Shown in pieces: positions 26,578 through 35,268 of a stretch of 64,000 nt of DNA. How positions within the stretch are numbered: the first letter of the stretch is position 1; every line of letters starts with the position of its first letter. The stretch spans positions 372,001-436,000 of the forward strand of contig NZ_CP072036.1 in NCBI RefSeq assembly GCF_018847375.1, given 5' to 3'. The notes beneath the pieces are model-generated. The model did not search any database, had not been told where the DNA came from, and saw only the letters and a program-made list of their open reading frames with translations. This stretch comes from Akkermansia massiliensis. Lineage in GTDB: Bacteria; Verrucomicrobiota; Verrucomicrobiia; Verrucomicrobiales; Akkermansiaceae. Made by a program: the position numbers and the translations under genes.

Positions 26578-27354
26578 TCATACCTCCGGGGGATGACCGT
26601 ATTGATTTTCCTTCTTCGTACCGGGAAACAGGCCCAGCAGCGCAACAACCCAGGTTCCGGACAACACGAAAACGGCCACTCCCATTCCTCCTGCCGCCAT
26701 TACTCCGGCCTTTCCTGCATGTGCCATGAACATTCCCCACGCATCAGACTGGAACAAACGACCAAACAACCATTCTACCGGCAAACTGCCAGCCAGAAGG
26801 ACAAAAGGAAGAACAAACGACCAACCGCCCGCCAGGGACAAGTCATGAAGCCTTCTCCAACACAAGGCAAAGAATTGAAGGACAATTAGCAACCCCAGCA
26901 ACAATCTCAAGAGCAGGAAGATGAAGAACAAACAGGAAAACACGTCGATTCCCGGCATCAGGGGAGGAAGAGCAAGCCCCAGCAGAATCTGGGCAACCGC
27001 CAGCCCCAGGCAATCCGCCAGCGTCATGGACAGGAAAACGGACAGGCATTCCCGCCGGGAAGCGCGTCCGGAAAAGACGAATGCCATTCTCCATGATCTC
27101 CGATAATAATACCGGAGACGCTTCCAAAACGACAGACCGGCTACCTCTTCCGGCGGAACAGACATCACGTTCGGATAAAATCCGGTTCCCGTTTCCCTTT
27201 TCACTGCCTCCGCCAGGGCAACCCATTCTTCACCATCTACTGGACGGATCATCAAATGATCAGGCAGACCGCCCCATTTTACCTCACAGGCCAGAAAATC
27301 CAGTTCAGCAGGACCATGCAATTCTCCATTCCGGTCATGGTAAAAATATTTCAT
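26578..27354 (-). CDS. GYF-like/DUF805 membrane protein (third paralogue)
   Basis: Function unknown. The 258-residue product starts MKYFYHDRNGELHGPAELDFLA, closely matching the start of the gene at 25184. Five hydrophobic segments follow, with the DUF805 loop LCWRRLHDLSLAGGWSFVLP near residues 170-190. It ends GLFPGTKKENQYGHPPEV, similar to the LLLPEQKRKNIYGEPS end of its paralogue. This shared ending shows true duplication rather than coincidental topology. The frame is open to 27396; ATG at 27354 is chosen from the paralogue alignment. It is the first gene of the accessory block. Confidence 0.75.
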   Translation of the reverse strand: MKYFYHDRNGELHGPAELDFLACEVKWGGLPDHLMIRPVDGEEWVALAEAVKRETGTGFYPNVMSVPPEEVAGLSFWKRLRYYYRRSWRMAFVFSGRASRRECLSVFLSMTLADCLGLAVAQILLGLALPPLMPGIDVFSCLFFIFLLLRLLLGLLIVLQFFALCWRRLHDLSLAGGWSFVLPFVLLAGSLPVEWLFGRLFQSDAWGMFMAHAGKAGVMAAGGMGVAVFVLSGTWVVALLGLFPGTKKENQYGHPPEV

Positions 27355-27371
27355 TCTAAAGTATACAGCTG

Positions 27372-27400
27372 ATCCTATTTGCTTAATTTTCAGCAATCAA
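27372..27400 (-). promoter_or_regulatory. Possible promoter of the GYF/DUF805 block
   Basis: On the minus strand, TTGATT (27395-27400) and TAGGAT (27372-27377) are 17 bases apart. The same TAGGAT -10 form appears in the good promoter at 34936-34963. The leader would be only about 11 bases. Confidence 0.35.
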
Positions 27401-27433
27401 TACTTTTTTCGACAAATATAATCCAGAAGGCCC

Positions 27434-30259
27434 CTACCCCTCCCGGACGGAAAGCAAGTCCGTCACAGACGCGCGCTTCATGCGCCACGCAGGCAGAAGG
27501 CACGCCAGGGAGGAAAGGGCCAGCACCAGAAGCACCGCATACCCCAGATGGGCCCAGGGCATCGTGATGGGAGGAGTGACGATGCCGAAGTGATAGCCGT
27601 ATTCCAGAATCTGGATGGAGCACCAGGCTCCCAGCACGCCCAGGGCCAGGCTCATGACGACGGCGCACAGGGAGACCATCAGCGTCTCCGCCCAGAGCAT
27701 CCGCATCACCATGGCGGCCGGCACTCCTACCGCCCGCATCAGACCGAATTCCCGGCGGCGGGACTGCACGGAGGCCAGAACAGTATTGAGCACGGCCAGC
27801 ACGGCAATCACCATCATGATGATGGGAAGCTTGCTCATCGTAAAGATCACGTCGTCACCGCGGCTGGTGACGCTCCCCCCCAGGCTTTCCCGGGTCAGGG
27901 CCTTCACCAGCGGCTTCACGCCTTCCCCTTCGTTCTCCTGCTGCCTCACCTTCATCAGGGCGTATTCCCCCAGGTCGTTCTGGAGCTCCAGGTTGCTTAC
28001 CCCGGGGGCGGTGTCCCCCCAGATGAACTGGAACCCCTGATGGCCGTATTCCTCCTTGAGCCAGCGTTCATCGGCAATCGCCAGGGCCGCCACAAAGCCG
28101 CCGCGGCGCACGCGCATGCCGCTGGTCTTGGTCAGCCAGTGCCAGCCGGGGAAGGAGACGACTCCCGCCACCTTCCAGAGTTCCCCCTGCATGCCGGGGC
28201 CTCTGCCCCGTCCGTGAGCTCCGGCAGACGGAGCATTCCCGGAACGGCGCCCCTGATGGGACGGATTCACCAGCATCAGGTCATCCCCGGCCTTCAGCCC
28301 CACCGTCCGGGCAAAGGTATCCGGAATCAGCAGGGAACGGGTGGATTCCAGCATGGCATAGGCTTCCTGCGGGTTGCCGGAAACGAACACGGGCCTGAAC
28401 AGGGGATGGCTTCCCTGAGCCATCTCCGCCACGGGAATGCCGGCCAGCACGATGGAGCGGTTGCGCATTCCGGAAAAACCTGGGGTCTTCATCTGCGCCG
28501 GGGCAATGTCCGGTTCATCCACGTAAATGGGATACATCCGCGAATTACGCAGGCTGGGCCGCGCCATCAGCTCCGGAACGTCCGCAGGCTTGAACTCCGT
28601 ATGCAGGAAGGAAACCAGCGTTCCGGGCGTGGACGTATCCGGAGAGAAGGGAACCAGCATGGAATATCCCCACGTCTGCACCCCTACAAAGAGGGACAGG
28701 CCCACGGACATGGATACGGCGGTTCCCACGGAACGGCTGAGGTTGCGGCTGAGCTGCACTTTCAGGAAAGAATGCGGCACGCGCAGCAGCAGCCCCGTGA
28801 TCCATGACCCGGCCCACTCCGTCACGCGCACGAAGGCGGGAGCCAGGAACAGCGCACCGGCCACCAGGCCGGGATACCCCAGCCAGAAAAAGATCCACTT
28901 GCGCGTCTCCACCTCCAGGCCCGGCAGAAGCAGGGCCGCAGGCTGGAGGCACACGCACGCCAGCCCGGCGATCACGGACCACACGGGAACGCGGCTCACT
29001 TTCCCGATGAATCCGGAAGAGGGCACGGCCGCTTCCAGCGGAGACTGGCGGGAAGCGCGCCATGCGGGAATGATGGAAGCCAGCAAGGCCCCCCCCACGG
29101 CGCACGCGGCGGCAGCCAGCACCGTCGTCCAGGTCAGGACGGGGACCGAGGAAGAACCTTCCTCCAGAAGGTACACCAGGCAAAAGCCGGCGGCCAGGCC
29201 GCCCAGCAGCGCCGGAATGCACAGGAAAAGCCCCTCTCCCACAATCAGCAGCGCGATCTGCATGCGGCTCATCCCCAGCGCACGCATCAGGGCCAGTCTG
29301 CGGGTGCGCTCGCTGACGCCGATGCTCAGGGTCGTGAAAATGATGAAGACGCAGGAGAACAGGACGAGCCAGACGGACATCTCCGCACTCTCCTTTTGGG
29401 AACGGACGGAACGGTCGCTGGAAAGCCGCTGGATAATGGAATCCGTATCCGCCACCACGGCGGAGGCCTGGGCCAGCTCCTGCCGGAGGCCGTCCACAAA
29501 CTCCTTTTTGTCCACCCCTTCCTTGAGCTGAACGTAAATCAAATTGGGGGCAAAAGGCTGGCCCGTGATTTTTTCACACACCTTTACGGGCACAAAGAGG
29601 GAGGAAAAAGCCGGTCCGGACATGCCGCCCGGTCCCATAATGACGCCGGGAGTAGCTTTGGCCTGCTTGACGATGCCCACGACCTTCACGTCGTACACGT
29701 GCGTTCCCACGCGCACGTTCATGACGGTTCCCACGCCCGCGCTGAAATACTTGGCGCTTCCGCTGCCCAGCACCCCCTCCATGGCGGAGGAGGAAGCCAT
29801 ATCCGGCCAGACGCCTTCCTTCAAATCATAAGGACATTCCACGGCATGGTTCCCCACCAGGATGGGACTCTGCGGAGGAATCCCCATGCGGTCGCGCGTC
29901 TGCTCGTCAAAGCTGCCGCGTTCATTCCCGCAGCCGATCTGGAGGCGGGGCACCTGGCAGGCGGCGTTCACGGATTCCACCAGGGGGGAGGCAGCCAGGC
30001 GCGCGGCCAGATCCGGATCACTGAACCGCGGGTACTGCCCGGGGGGAAGCGGCCCTTTGGGCGCCTCCGGCACCAGGCAAAGGTCATAGCTGCCCATGTA
30101 GGCCTCCGCGTCGTTATCGAACTCCTTGACCAGCGTATCATAGCTCCCCATCATCCAGACAATGAGGCTGACGGAGACGAGGATGGCGAACACGCTGACC
30201 GCCACACGGCCGGGGTTGGCGCGCAGGTCCCGCCAAATCAGTTTGAACAGCAGCGTCAT
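27434..30259 (-). CDS. ABC transporter permease with two FtsX/MacB-type domains
   Basis: Inner-membrane subunit of a type VII (MacB/LolCDE-like) mechanotransmission ABC system. The 941-residue product has an N-terminal helix (VAVSVFAILVSVSLIVWMM) and a large periplasmic domain. A first FtsX domain of three helices is near residues 300-405. Two extra helices at about 425-475 precede a second periplasmic domain and a second FtsX domain (VIAVLAVLNTVLASVQSRRR, then two more helices). This is the single-chain, two-half layout of YbbP-like exporters. Its start overlaps the ATPase stop by four bases. The substrate is unknown; these systems extrude lipoproteins, peptides or siderophores. Confidence 0.85.
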   Translation of the reverse strand: MTLLFKLIWRDLRANPGRVAVSVFAILVSVSLIVWMMGSYDTLVKEFDNDAEAYMGSYDLCLVPEAPKGPLPPGQYPRFSDPDLAARLAASPLVESVNAACQVPRLQIGCGNERGSFDEQTRDRMGIPPQSPILVGNHAVECPYDLKEGVWPDMASSSAMEGVLGSGSAKYFSAGVGTVMNVRVGTHVYDVKVVGIVKQAKATPGVIMGPGGMSGPAFSSLFVPVKVCEKITGQPFAPNLIYVQLKEGVDKKEFVDGLRQELAQASAVVADTDSIIQRLSSDRSVRSQKESAEMSVWLVLFSCVFIIFTTLSIGVSERTRRLALMRALGMSRMQIALLIVGEGLFLCIPALLGGLAAGFCLVYLLEEGSSSVPVLTWTTVLAAAACAVGGALLASIIPAWRASRQSPLEAAVPSSGFIGKVSRVPVWSVIAGLACVCLQPAALLLPGLEVETRKWIFFWLGYPGLVAGALFLAPAFVRVTEWAGSWITGLLLRVPHSFLKVQLSRNLSRSVGTAVSMSVGLSLFVGVQTWGYSMLVPFSPDTSTPGTLVSFLHTEFKPADVPELMARPSLRNSRMYPIYVDEPDIAPAQMKTPGFSGMRNRSIVLAGIPVAEMAQGSHPLFRPVFVSGNPQEAYAMLESTRSLLIPDTFARTVGLKAGDDLMLVNPSHQGRRSGNAPSAGAHGRGRGPGMQGELWKVAGVVSFPGWHWLTKTSGMRVRRGGFVAALAIADERWLKEEYGHQGFQFIWGDTAPGVSNLELQNDLGEYALMKVRQQENEGEGVKPLVKALTRESLGGSVTSRGDDVIFTMSKLPIIMMVIAVLAVLNTVLASVQSRRREFGLMRAVGVPAAMVMRMLWAETLMVSLCAVVMSLALGVLGAWCSIQILEYGYHFGIVTPPITMPWAHLGYAVLLVLALSSLACLLPAWRMKRASVTDLLSVREG

Positions 30260-31002
30260 AAGGCGTCATTCAGCGTGCGTTCATAGAAGGAGGACAATTC
30301 TACAGGTCCGGCAAATTCCGCCGTGGGCCTGTCGTCCACGATGCGGCCGTCCTTGAGCACAATCACGCGGTCCGCCCACATGGCTACGTCCGGCGCATGC
30401 GTCACCAGCACGAAGGCGCAGCCCTGCGTACGGTGCAAATCCCGGAACAGGTCCCCCATGAGCCGGGTGTTTTCAGAATCCAGATTGCCCGTGGGTTCAT
30501 CCGCCAGCACCAGCGCCGGGCCGGAAACCAGCGCACGGGCAATCGCCACCCGCTGCTGTTCCCCGCCGCTGAGCGTATCCGGCATGGCGTGCCGGCGGTG
30601 GGACAGCCCCACTTTTTCAATCATGGCGTCCAGAGTGGAAGAGGCCACTTTTTTGCCCCCCGCCAGGGAGGGCAGCAGGATGTTTTCCTCCACGTTCAGG
30701 GTTCCCACCAGGTTGAACATCTGGAAGATGAACCCCACGCGGTCGCGCCGGTACACTGTCAGGGCGGCATCAGACATGGAGCCGAGGTCCAGCCCATCCA
30801 CCGTCACCGTGCCGGAATCCGGAGGCAGCAGCCCCCCCAGCACGTTCAGCAGGGTGCTTTTTCCGGAGCCGCTCGCGCCCATGACGGCGACGAACTCTCC
30901 CTGGTTCACGGTAAGGCTGATGTCTTTCAGCACGGCTATGTCCTCGGAACCGGACTTGAAGCTGCGCTTGAGGCGGGTGACGGAAATGACGGGGGAACTC
31001 AT
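30256..31002 (-). CDS. ABC transporter ATP-binding protein, LolD/MacB type
   Basis: ATPase partner of the permease that it overlaps. The 248-residue product has Walker A GASGSGKSTLLNVLGG, signature TLSGGEQQRVAIARALV, Walker B LVLADEPTGNLD and H-loop LVTHAPDVAMWADR. VGFIFQMFNLVGTLNVEEN is typical of the LolD/MacB/FtsE branch. It lies 15 bases after the TonB-receptor stop, so the receptor, ATPase and permease probably form one transcript. Confidence 0.9.
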   Translation of the reverse strand: MSSPVISVTRLKRSFKSGSEDIAVLKDISLTVNQGEFVAVMGASGSGKSTLLNVLGGLLPPDSGTVTVDGLDLGSMSDAALTVYRRDRVGFIFQMFNLVGTLNVEENILLPSLAGGKKVASSTLDAMIEKVGLSHRRHAMPDTLSGGEQQRVAIARALVSGPALVLADEPTGNLDSENTRLMGDLFRDLHRTQGCAFVLVTHAPDVAMWADRVIVLKDGRIVDDRPTAEFAGPVELSSFYERTLNDAL

Positions 31003-31017
31003 GGCTGGAAGGAATGG

Positions 31018-33240
31018 TTAGAAGGTAGTCTTCACGCCTACTTCAAACGTGCGGGGCTCTCCCACCGTGCACTGCACGGCGTGGCGGGTGGACTGCACGT
31101 ATTTCTTGTCGAAAATGTTGTATACGGCCAGCCTCAGGGTGGCATCCTTCAGCCATTTGGTTTCCGGCAGGGGGATTTCCACCGTGAAGTCAAACACGCT
31201 GTAGGAAGGTATGGTATAATTATCCGCAATCTTTGCACCGCGGAACGTGGCATAGTAGGAATCCTTGCAGCGGTAGCCCAGGCCCAGCACCGTGCCGTTC
31301 AGCAGGCCGCCGTCAATGCGGTATTTCTGCCAGAGGGCCAGCGCATTCGGAGCGATGGTGGGATACACTTCCCCGGAGGTCCGGTTCTTGGTGCGGGTGT
31401 AGGTGTAGGAAAGGTAGGAACTCCAGTTCTTGGTGATTTCCCCGTTCAGGGAAAGTTCCACGCCTTCCGCCCTCTTGGAGCCGTCCGAATAGTACCGGTT
31501 GGTATATCCGTCTATGGCTACGGGAGTGTTATTCTGGATGATGTCAAACCAGGAAGCGGAGAACCACACCTTGTCCACCGGGCTGACCCGGAAGCCGAAT
31601 TCCATCTGGTCCGTACGCCAGGAATCGGTCAGTTCCTTCCCGTTTTCATCCAGATACCCGAAATTGGGGGCGGAAGTACGGGCCGCATTGGCGAACAGAG
31701 CTACGCGCTCACCGAACATGCGGGTAATTCCGAAACGAGGGCTCCACGCAAACGCGTAATTGTTGTCCAGGCTGAAATGCGCGTCCCCGCGCACGCCGGC
31801 CAGGAAACGCCACTGTCCGTAGCTAAGGACATCCTGCAGCAGGACGCCCGCCCGCTGAACCACGGTATCCGTCGCATTGGCTCCGGAATAGTCGCGCCCG
31901 GCGGGGAAAAAGGGCGGAGGATTGTACAGGGAGAAATAGCCGTTCGTGTTCGCGGTAGCGTTCGTCACCAGGCTGGAACCGTCGCCATAGGTGCTGCTCC
32001 CCGTGTAGGAAACGCCCATCAGGGCTTCATGCTCCACCTGTCCGGTCTTGAACTCCGCCAGCGCGTTGGAATAGAAATTCCAGTTGATGTTCCACTCGTC
32101 GCTCCACGCGGCTTCGTATTTGGCCTTTCCGGAAGCAATCATCTGGTTGTAATAATCCTCCGTGCTCATTCCGCGTCCGGCGGAAGAAGAAATGCCCCAG
32201 ACATTGTAGTCCACATCGCTGTACCCCATGCCGCCGCCGATGCGGATTGTCCAGACCTTCTCCAGCTTGCGCTCGAAATCCAGCATCGCCAGCAGGGATT
32301 TGGAATTGAGCCTTCCGCTCGGAGAACCGTACCAGGCGTCATACGGCCCCACAAAGTGGCCGCCCAGCACGGGGATGCCCATCGTCGTCGGCGAATTCTG
32401 GTACTGGAAACTGGTCGTCAGCACCGTCTTGGTACGGGAATCATGCTGCCAGCGGAAAATGGGGGAAACCGTGTACTTCTGGCCACCGTTGGCTCCGTTG
32501 CTCAGCCAGAACGGGCGTTCATACTCGGCGGCTACCACCGTGCGCAGGGCAAAACCGTCCGTTTCATCACCCCTGTACCGGGTGTCGTCAATAGTTACGC
32601 GGTACTTCTGCCCGTGATGGGAAAGACGGGCGTAAGCCGTCAACTCCGTCCGTTCCTCAAAATCAGGCGCCTTCAGGATCAGGTTAATGGAACCGCCGGC
32701 GCCGTATGCTCCGAGCGTACTGGTCTGGCCGCCGGAAATGGACCCGATGGGGCCTTTGACAATTTCAATATTTTCTATCAGGGACGTATCCATGCCGTAT
32801 CCCATGCCGCGGGGAAGAGGCATGTTGCCTATCTGCACATCGGTGCCGGCAAAACCGCGGATGGTGTACTGGTCCGCCGTGCGGGACAGCAGCATGTCCC
32901 CTCCCGTATTGACGGAGGAATCCATGCGCAGGGCCTCCACCAGGGAATCGGAACCCTTGGAATCCATCAGATCCCGCGTAATAACGTTTACCGTTTGCGG
33001 AACTTCTTCCGTCTTCATGTTCGTGAGGGTGGCGGAACTGACCGTCTCCGCCCGCAGGGACTTGGAACGGATGGTCATCACGCGTTCCGGCATTTCCTGC
33101 ACGCCCTCCTCTGCGGCGGCGGGTTTAGTCTCGGCATAGGCGGACTGCCCGAGGACAAGCAGGCTCCCAATGGCGGCGGCACGGTGCAAACCGCGCCCCT
33201 GGCGACGGCGGCGCGGGGTATTCATGTTGGATAAACGCAT
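31018..33240 (-). CDS. TonB-dependent outer-membrane receptor
   Basis: Energy-coupled outer-membrane uptake channel. The 740-residue product has a signal peptide after a basic start (AAAIGSLLVLGQSAYAETKPA). The plug domain (about residues 60-190) contains EEVPQTVNVITRDLMDSKG and RGFAGTDVQIGNMPLPRG. A beta-barrel follows, with YNIFDKKYVQSTRH and a C-terminal strand ending FEVGVKTTF. Plug motifs resemble ferric-siderophore receptors of the FhuA/FecA type, but the substrate is not fixed by the sequence. Start at 33240 (MRLSNMNTP) or 33225; the frame is open further. A possible -10 TATACT at 33247-33252 would give almost no leader. Confidence 0.9.
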   Translation of the reverse strand: MRLSNMNTPRRRRQGRGLHRAAAIGSLLVLGQSAYAETKPAAAEEGVQEMPERVMTIRSKSLRAETVSSATLTNMKTEEVPQTVNVITRDLMDSKGSDSLVEALRMDSSVNTGGDMLLSRTADQYTIRGFAGTDVQIGNMPLPRGMGYGMDTSLIENIEIVKGPIGSISGGQTSTLGAYGAGGSINLILKAPDFEERTELTAYARLSHHGQKYRVTIDDTRYRGDETDGFALRTVVAAEYERPFWLSNGANGGQKYTVSPIFRWQHDSRTKTVLTTSFQYQNSPTTMGIPVLGGHFVGPYDAWYGSPSGRLNSKSLLAMLDFERKLEKVWTIRIGGGMGYSDVDYNVWGISSSAGRGMSTEDYYNQMIASGKAKYEAAWSDEWNINWNFYSNALAEFKTGQVEHEALMGVSYTGSSTYGDGSSLVTNATANTNGYFSLYNPPPFFPAGRDYSGANATDTVVQRAGVLLQDVLSYGQWRFLAGVRGDAHFSLDNNYAFAWSPRFGITRMFGERVALFANAARTSAPNFGYLDENGKELTDSWRTDQMEFGFRVSPVDKVWFSASWFDIIQNNTPVAIDGYTNRYYSDGSKRAEGVELSLNGEITKNWSSYLSYTYTRTKNRTSGEVYPTIAPNALALWQKYRIDGGLLNGTVLGLGYRCKDSYYATFRGAKIADNYTIPSYSVFDFTVEIPLPETKWLKDATLRLAVYNIFDKKYVQSTRHAVQCTVGEPRTFEVGVKTTF

Positions 33241-33360
33241 GGGGCAAGTATAAAACGGAACATCGGGCCGTCCATCCCGGATTATTAACAATTTGATAAC
33301 AGGCCGTTCCTTTCCCTTCCTGCAAAGGCACATCCGGCAGCAAAACGCCCCCGGCGCCTC

Positions 33361-34248
33361 TCACAGGCCAAGAGCCTGCGCCCGGCTCTCCGCCGCGGCC
33401 TTCAGCCATTCCCGCAGCGCCTCCTTGTCTCCGGAGGCCAGCCGGTTCCGCACCTCCCCCAACTGGGACAGGGCTTCGTCCAGCCGGTCCAGGACGGCGG
33501 GGGCATTCTCCGTCAGGATTTCCGCCCACATGGACGGTTCCCCCATGGAAACGCGGGTGGTGTCGCGAAAACCGCCGGCGGACACCAGCCCCAGCAGCTT
33601 CACATCCCCCCCGTCCAGGGCGGTGTGGACGCACAGGGCGGACAAGGCATGCGGGATATGGGAAATGCGGGCTACGGAAGAATCATGGTCCGCCGCTTTC
33701 ATGCGGATGCAGTGGCAGCCCACGCGCTCCCAGAACCGCTGGAGCAGTAGCAGCATGTCTTCATGCACGTGCTCGTCATTGGTCAGAATGCACGTGGCGT
33801 CCCGGAAAAGCTCCCCGGAGGCATGCTCCATGCCCTGCTTTTCAGAACCGGCCATGGGATGGGAGCCGATAAACGCCACGCCGGTTTCCGTCAGAGCGGA
33901 ACCCACGGACTGGTGGACGCAGCCCTTCACGGAACCCACGTCCGTCACCAGCACGCCCGGTTTCAGCAGGGGGAGCATTCCGGAAACGAGGCGGGACATC
34001 ACGCCCACCGGGGTAGCCAGCACGACCAGGTCCGCGCCTTCCACCACCTCTTCCAACCGGGTGGAGGCGGCATGGGCGGCTCCGGAAGAGCGGGCATATT
34101 CCAGCGGCTCCTCCCTCCTGCCCCACAGGCGCACGTGGACATGCGGCAGCTGCTTCCTGACGGCAAGCGCCAGGGAACCGCCCAGAAGGCCGGGGCCGAG
34201 AATGGCTACGGAGGAAAAGGAAAGCTGTTTTCTGGAAGCTTCGCTCAT
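33361..34248 (-). CDS. tyrA: Prephenate/arogenate dehydrogenase
   Basis: NAD(P)-dependent oxidative decarboxylation of prephenate (or arogenate) in tyrosine synthesis. The 295-residue product has the Rossmann fingerprint AILGPGLLGGSLALAV near residue 15, LATPVGVM, and TDVGSVKG. The active-site histidine is in FIGSHPMAGSEKQGMEHA. DHDSSVARISHIPHALSA follows in the helical dimerisation domain. There is no fused chorismate mutase or ACT domain. Start is MSEASRKQL at 34248; the frame stays open to 34335 but without family similarity. Confidence 0.92.
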   Translation of the reverse strand: MSEASRKQLSFSSVAILGPGLLGGSLALAVRKQLPHVHVRLWGRREEPLEYARSSGAAHAASTRLEEVVEGADLVVLATPVGVMSRLVSGMLPLLKPGVLVTDVGSVKGCVHQSVGSALTETGVAFIGSHPMAGSEKQGMEHASGELFRDATCILTNDEHVHEDMLLLLQRFWERVGCHCIRMKAADHDSSVARISHIPHALSALCVHTALDGGDVKLLGLVSAGGFRDTTRVSMGEPSMWAEILTENAPAVLDRLDEALSQLGEVRNRLASGDKEALREWLKAAAESRAQALGL

Positions 34249-34334
34249 GGTTTCACAGGGGGTAGAATACACCAGCGCCCCGGAACATACAGCATGTTCA
34301 GGGGCGCGGGCATCATCTTTTCGCGGCGGCCGCA

Positions 34335-34901
34335 TCAGGGCACGCGGAACTTCTTGATCTCGTTCGGGAAGTTGGTGTCCCGCAGGACGGTACCGGAAGG
34401 GTAGGGCTTGTTGGTGCCCCGGTTCAGAATCTTGATCTTCTTGGTGCGGTCATACGGGCTGACCACCACCGTGGGGTCCGCCGTGGGCCACGCCACGGGA
34501 ATGGAGGAGGCAGTGGAGGGCTCCACGGGCCTGGGAGCGGCAATGCCGGAATTGGCAGAGTCACTCACGGGATTGGGAACGACAGGCTTGGGCGCAACGG
34601 GCGGCGGAGGCGTGATATTGTTGGTGCCCCCCACCATGTTGCCGATGGTGCCGGAATTGGTCTGGGCCGGATCCGGATTGAAGCCGGAATTCTGACCCGC
34701 TACCGGATCCAGAGAATTTTCACGCTGAATCTCATTCAACAGGCTGCTGCCCTGGGCGCCCATGGCGCCGGAGCCGGACGGATAGACATTTTCCGTAGGA
34801 TAAATGCCGATGGGGCGTTCATTCACGCGTTCCGTTTCACAGGAAGGCAGAAGGATTGCGCCTGCGGCCAGCAGCACGCCTATCGTCTGGGAAGTATTCA
34901 T
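34335..34901 (-). CDS. Proline-rich lipoprotein, uncharacterised
   Basis: The 188-residue product has a lipoprotein-type signal (MNTSQTIGVLLAAGAILLPSC, Cys21; the -2 proline is atypical). A low-complexity middle is rich in Pro, Asn, Gly and Ser (ITPPPPVAPKPVVPNPVSD). A compact basic C-terminus follows (VVVSPYDRTKKIKILNRGTN, ending NEIKKFRVP). That C-terminal 45-residue segment looks like a small folded motif tethered by the linker. Function unknown; anchoring to the envelope is inferred. AGAGAG lies six bases before the ATG at 34901. It has its own promoter. Confidence 0.65.
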   Translation of the reverse strand: MNTSQTIGVLLAAGAILLPSCETERVNERPIGIYPTENVYPSGSGAMGAQGSSLLNEIQRENSLDPVAGQNSGFNPDPAQTNSGTIGNMVGGTNNITPPPPVAPKPVVPNPVSDSANSGIAAPRPVEPSTASSIPVAWPTADPTVVVSPYDRTKKIKILNRGTNKPYPSGTVLRDTNFPNEIKKFRVP

Positions 34902-34935
34902 ATGATCTCTCTTCGGGTGATAGCTTTCTGCCAGC

Positions 34936-34963
34936 ATCCTACGGCCCCCTACCTTCATGTCAA
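34936..34963 (-). promoter_or_regulatory. Promoter of the proline-rich lipoprotein
   Basis: On the minus strand, a perfect TTGACA (34958-34963) and TAGGAT (34936-34941) are separated by 16 bases. The start would be near 34929, leaving a 28-base leader. Confidence 0.65.
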
Positions 34964-35253
34964 CCATAAAGCCTGTTTGCCGAACCGCTTCATGACAAGG
35001 ATTCTCCGGCTTCCGGCCCCTCATCCGTGCAAAGCCGTACGGGGCTGCGGCGCTCCACGGGGGTTTTCAGGCCCGGTGGCGCGTCCTCCGCTTCACTGCG
35101 GGAATACACGCTTTCACCTCCGTCCGGCCATGGCCGTTCCACCGTCCCCGCATCCTTTTCCTTTCCAAAAATCGGGAAAAAGCCTCCTGCACGCCTTCCC
35201 CGGAGCGCTCCGGTACGGAAACAGATTATCCTTCCCTACCCCCTGTGATCTGC
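34964..35253. other. Intergenic region between divergent genes
   Basis: The region between the lipoprotein promoter and the MFS-acyltransferase gene holds no recognisable coding sequence. A TACAAT box at 35254-35259, ten bases before the ATG at 35269, is a candidate -10 element without a clear -35. It would give an almost leaderless mRNA. Confidence 0.4.
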
Positions 35254-35268
35254 TACAATCCGCCCCAC

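Noticed and set aside
30397..33234. 945-codon plus-strand frame opposite the TonB receptor
   Set aside because: Composition typical of an antisense shadow; the receptor has a signal peptide, plug and barrel end.
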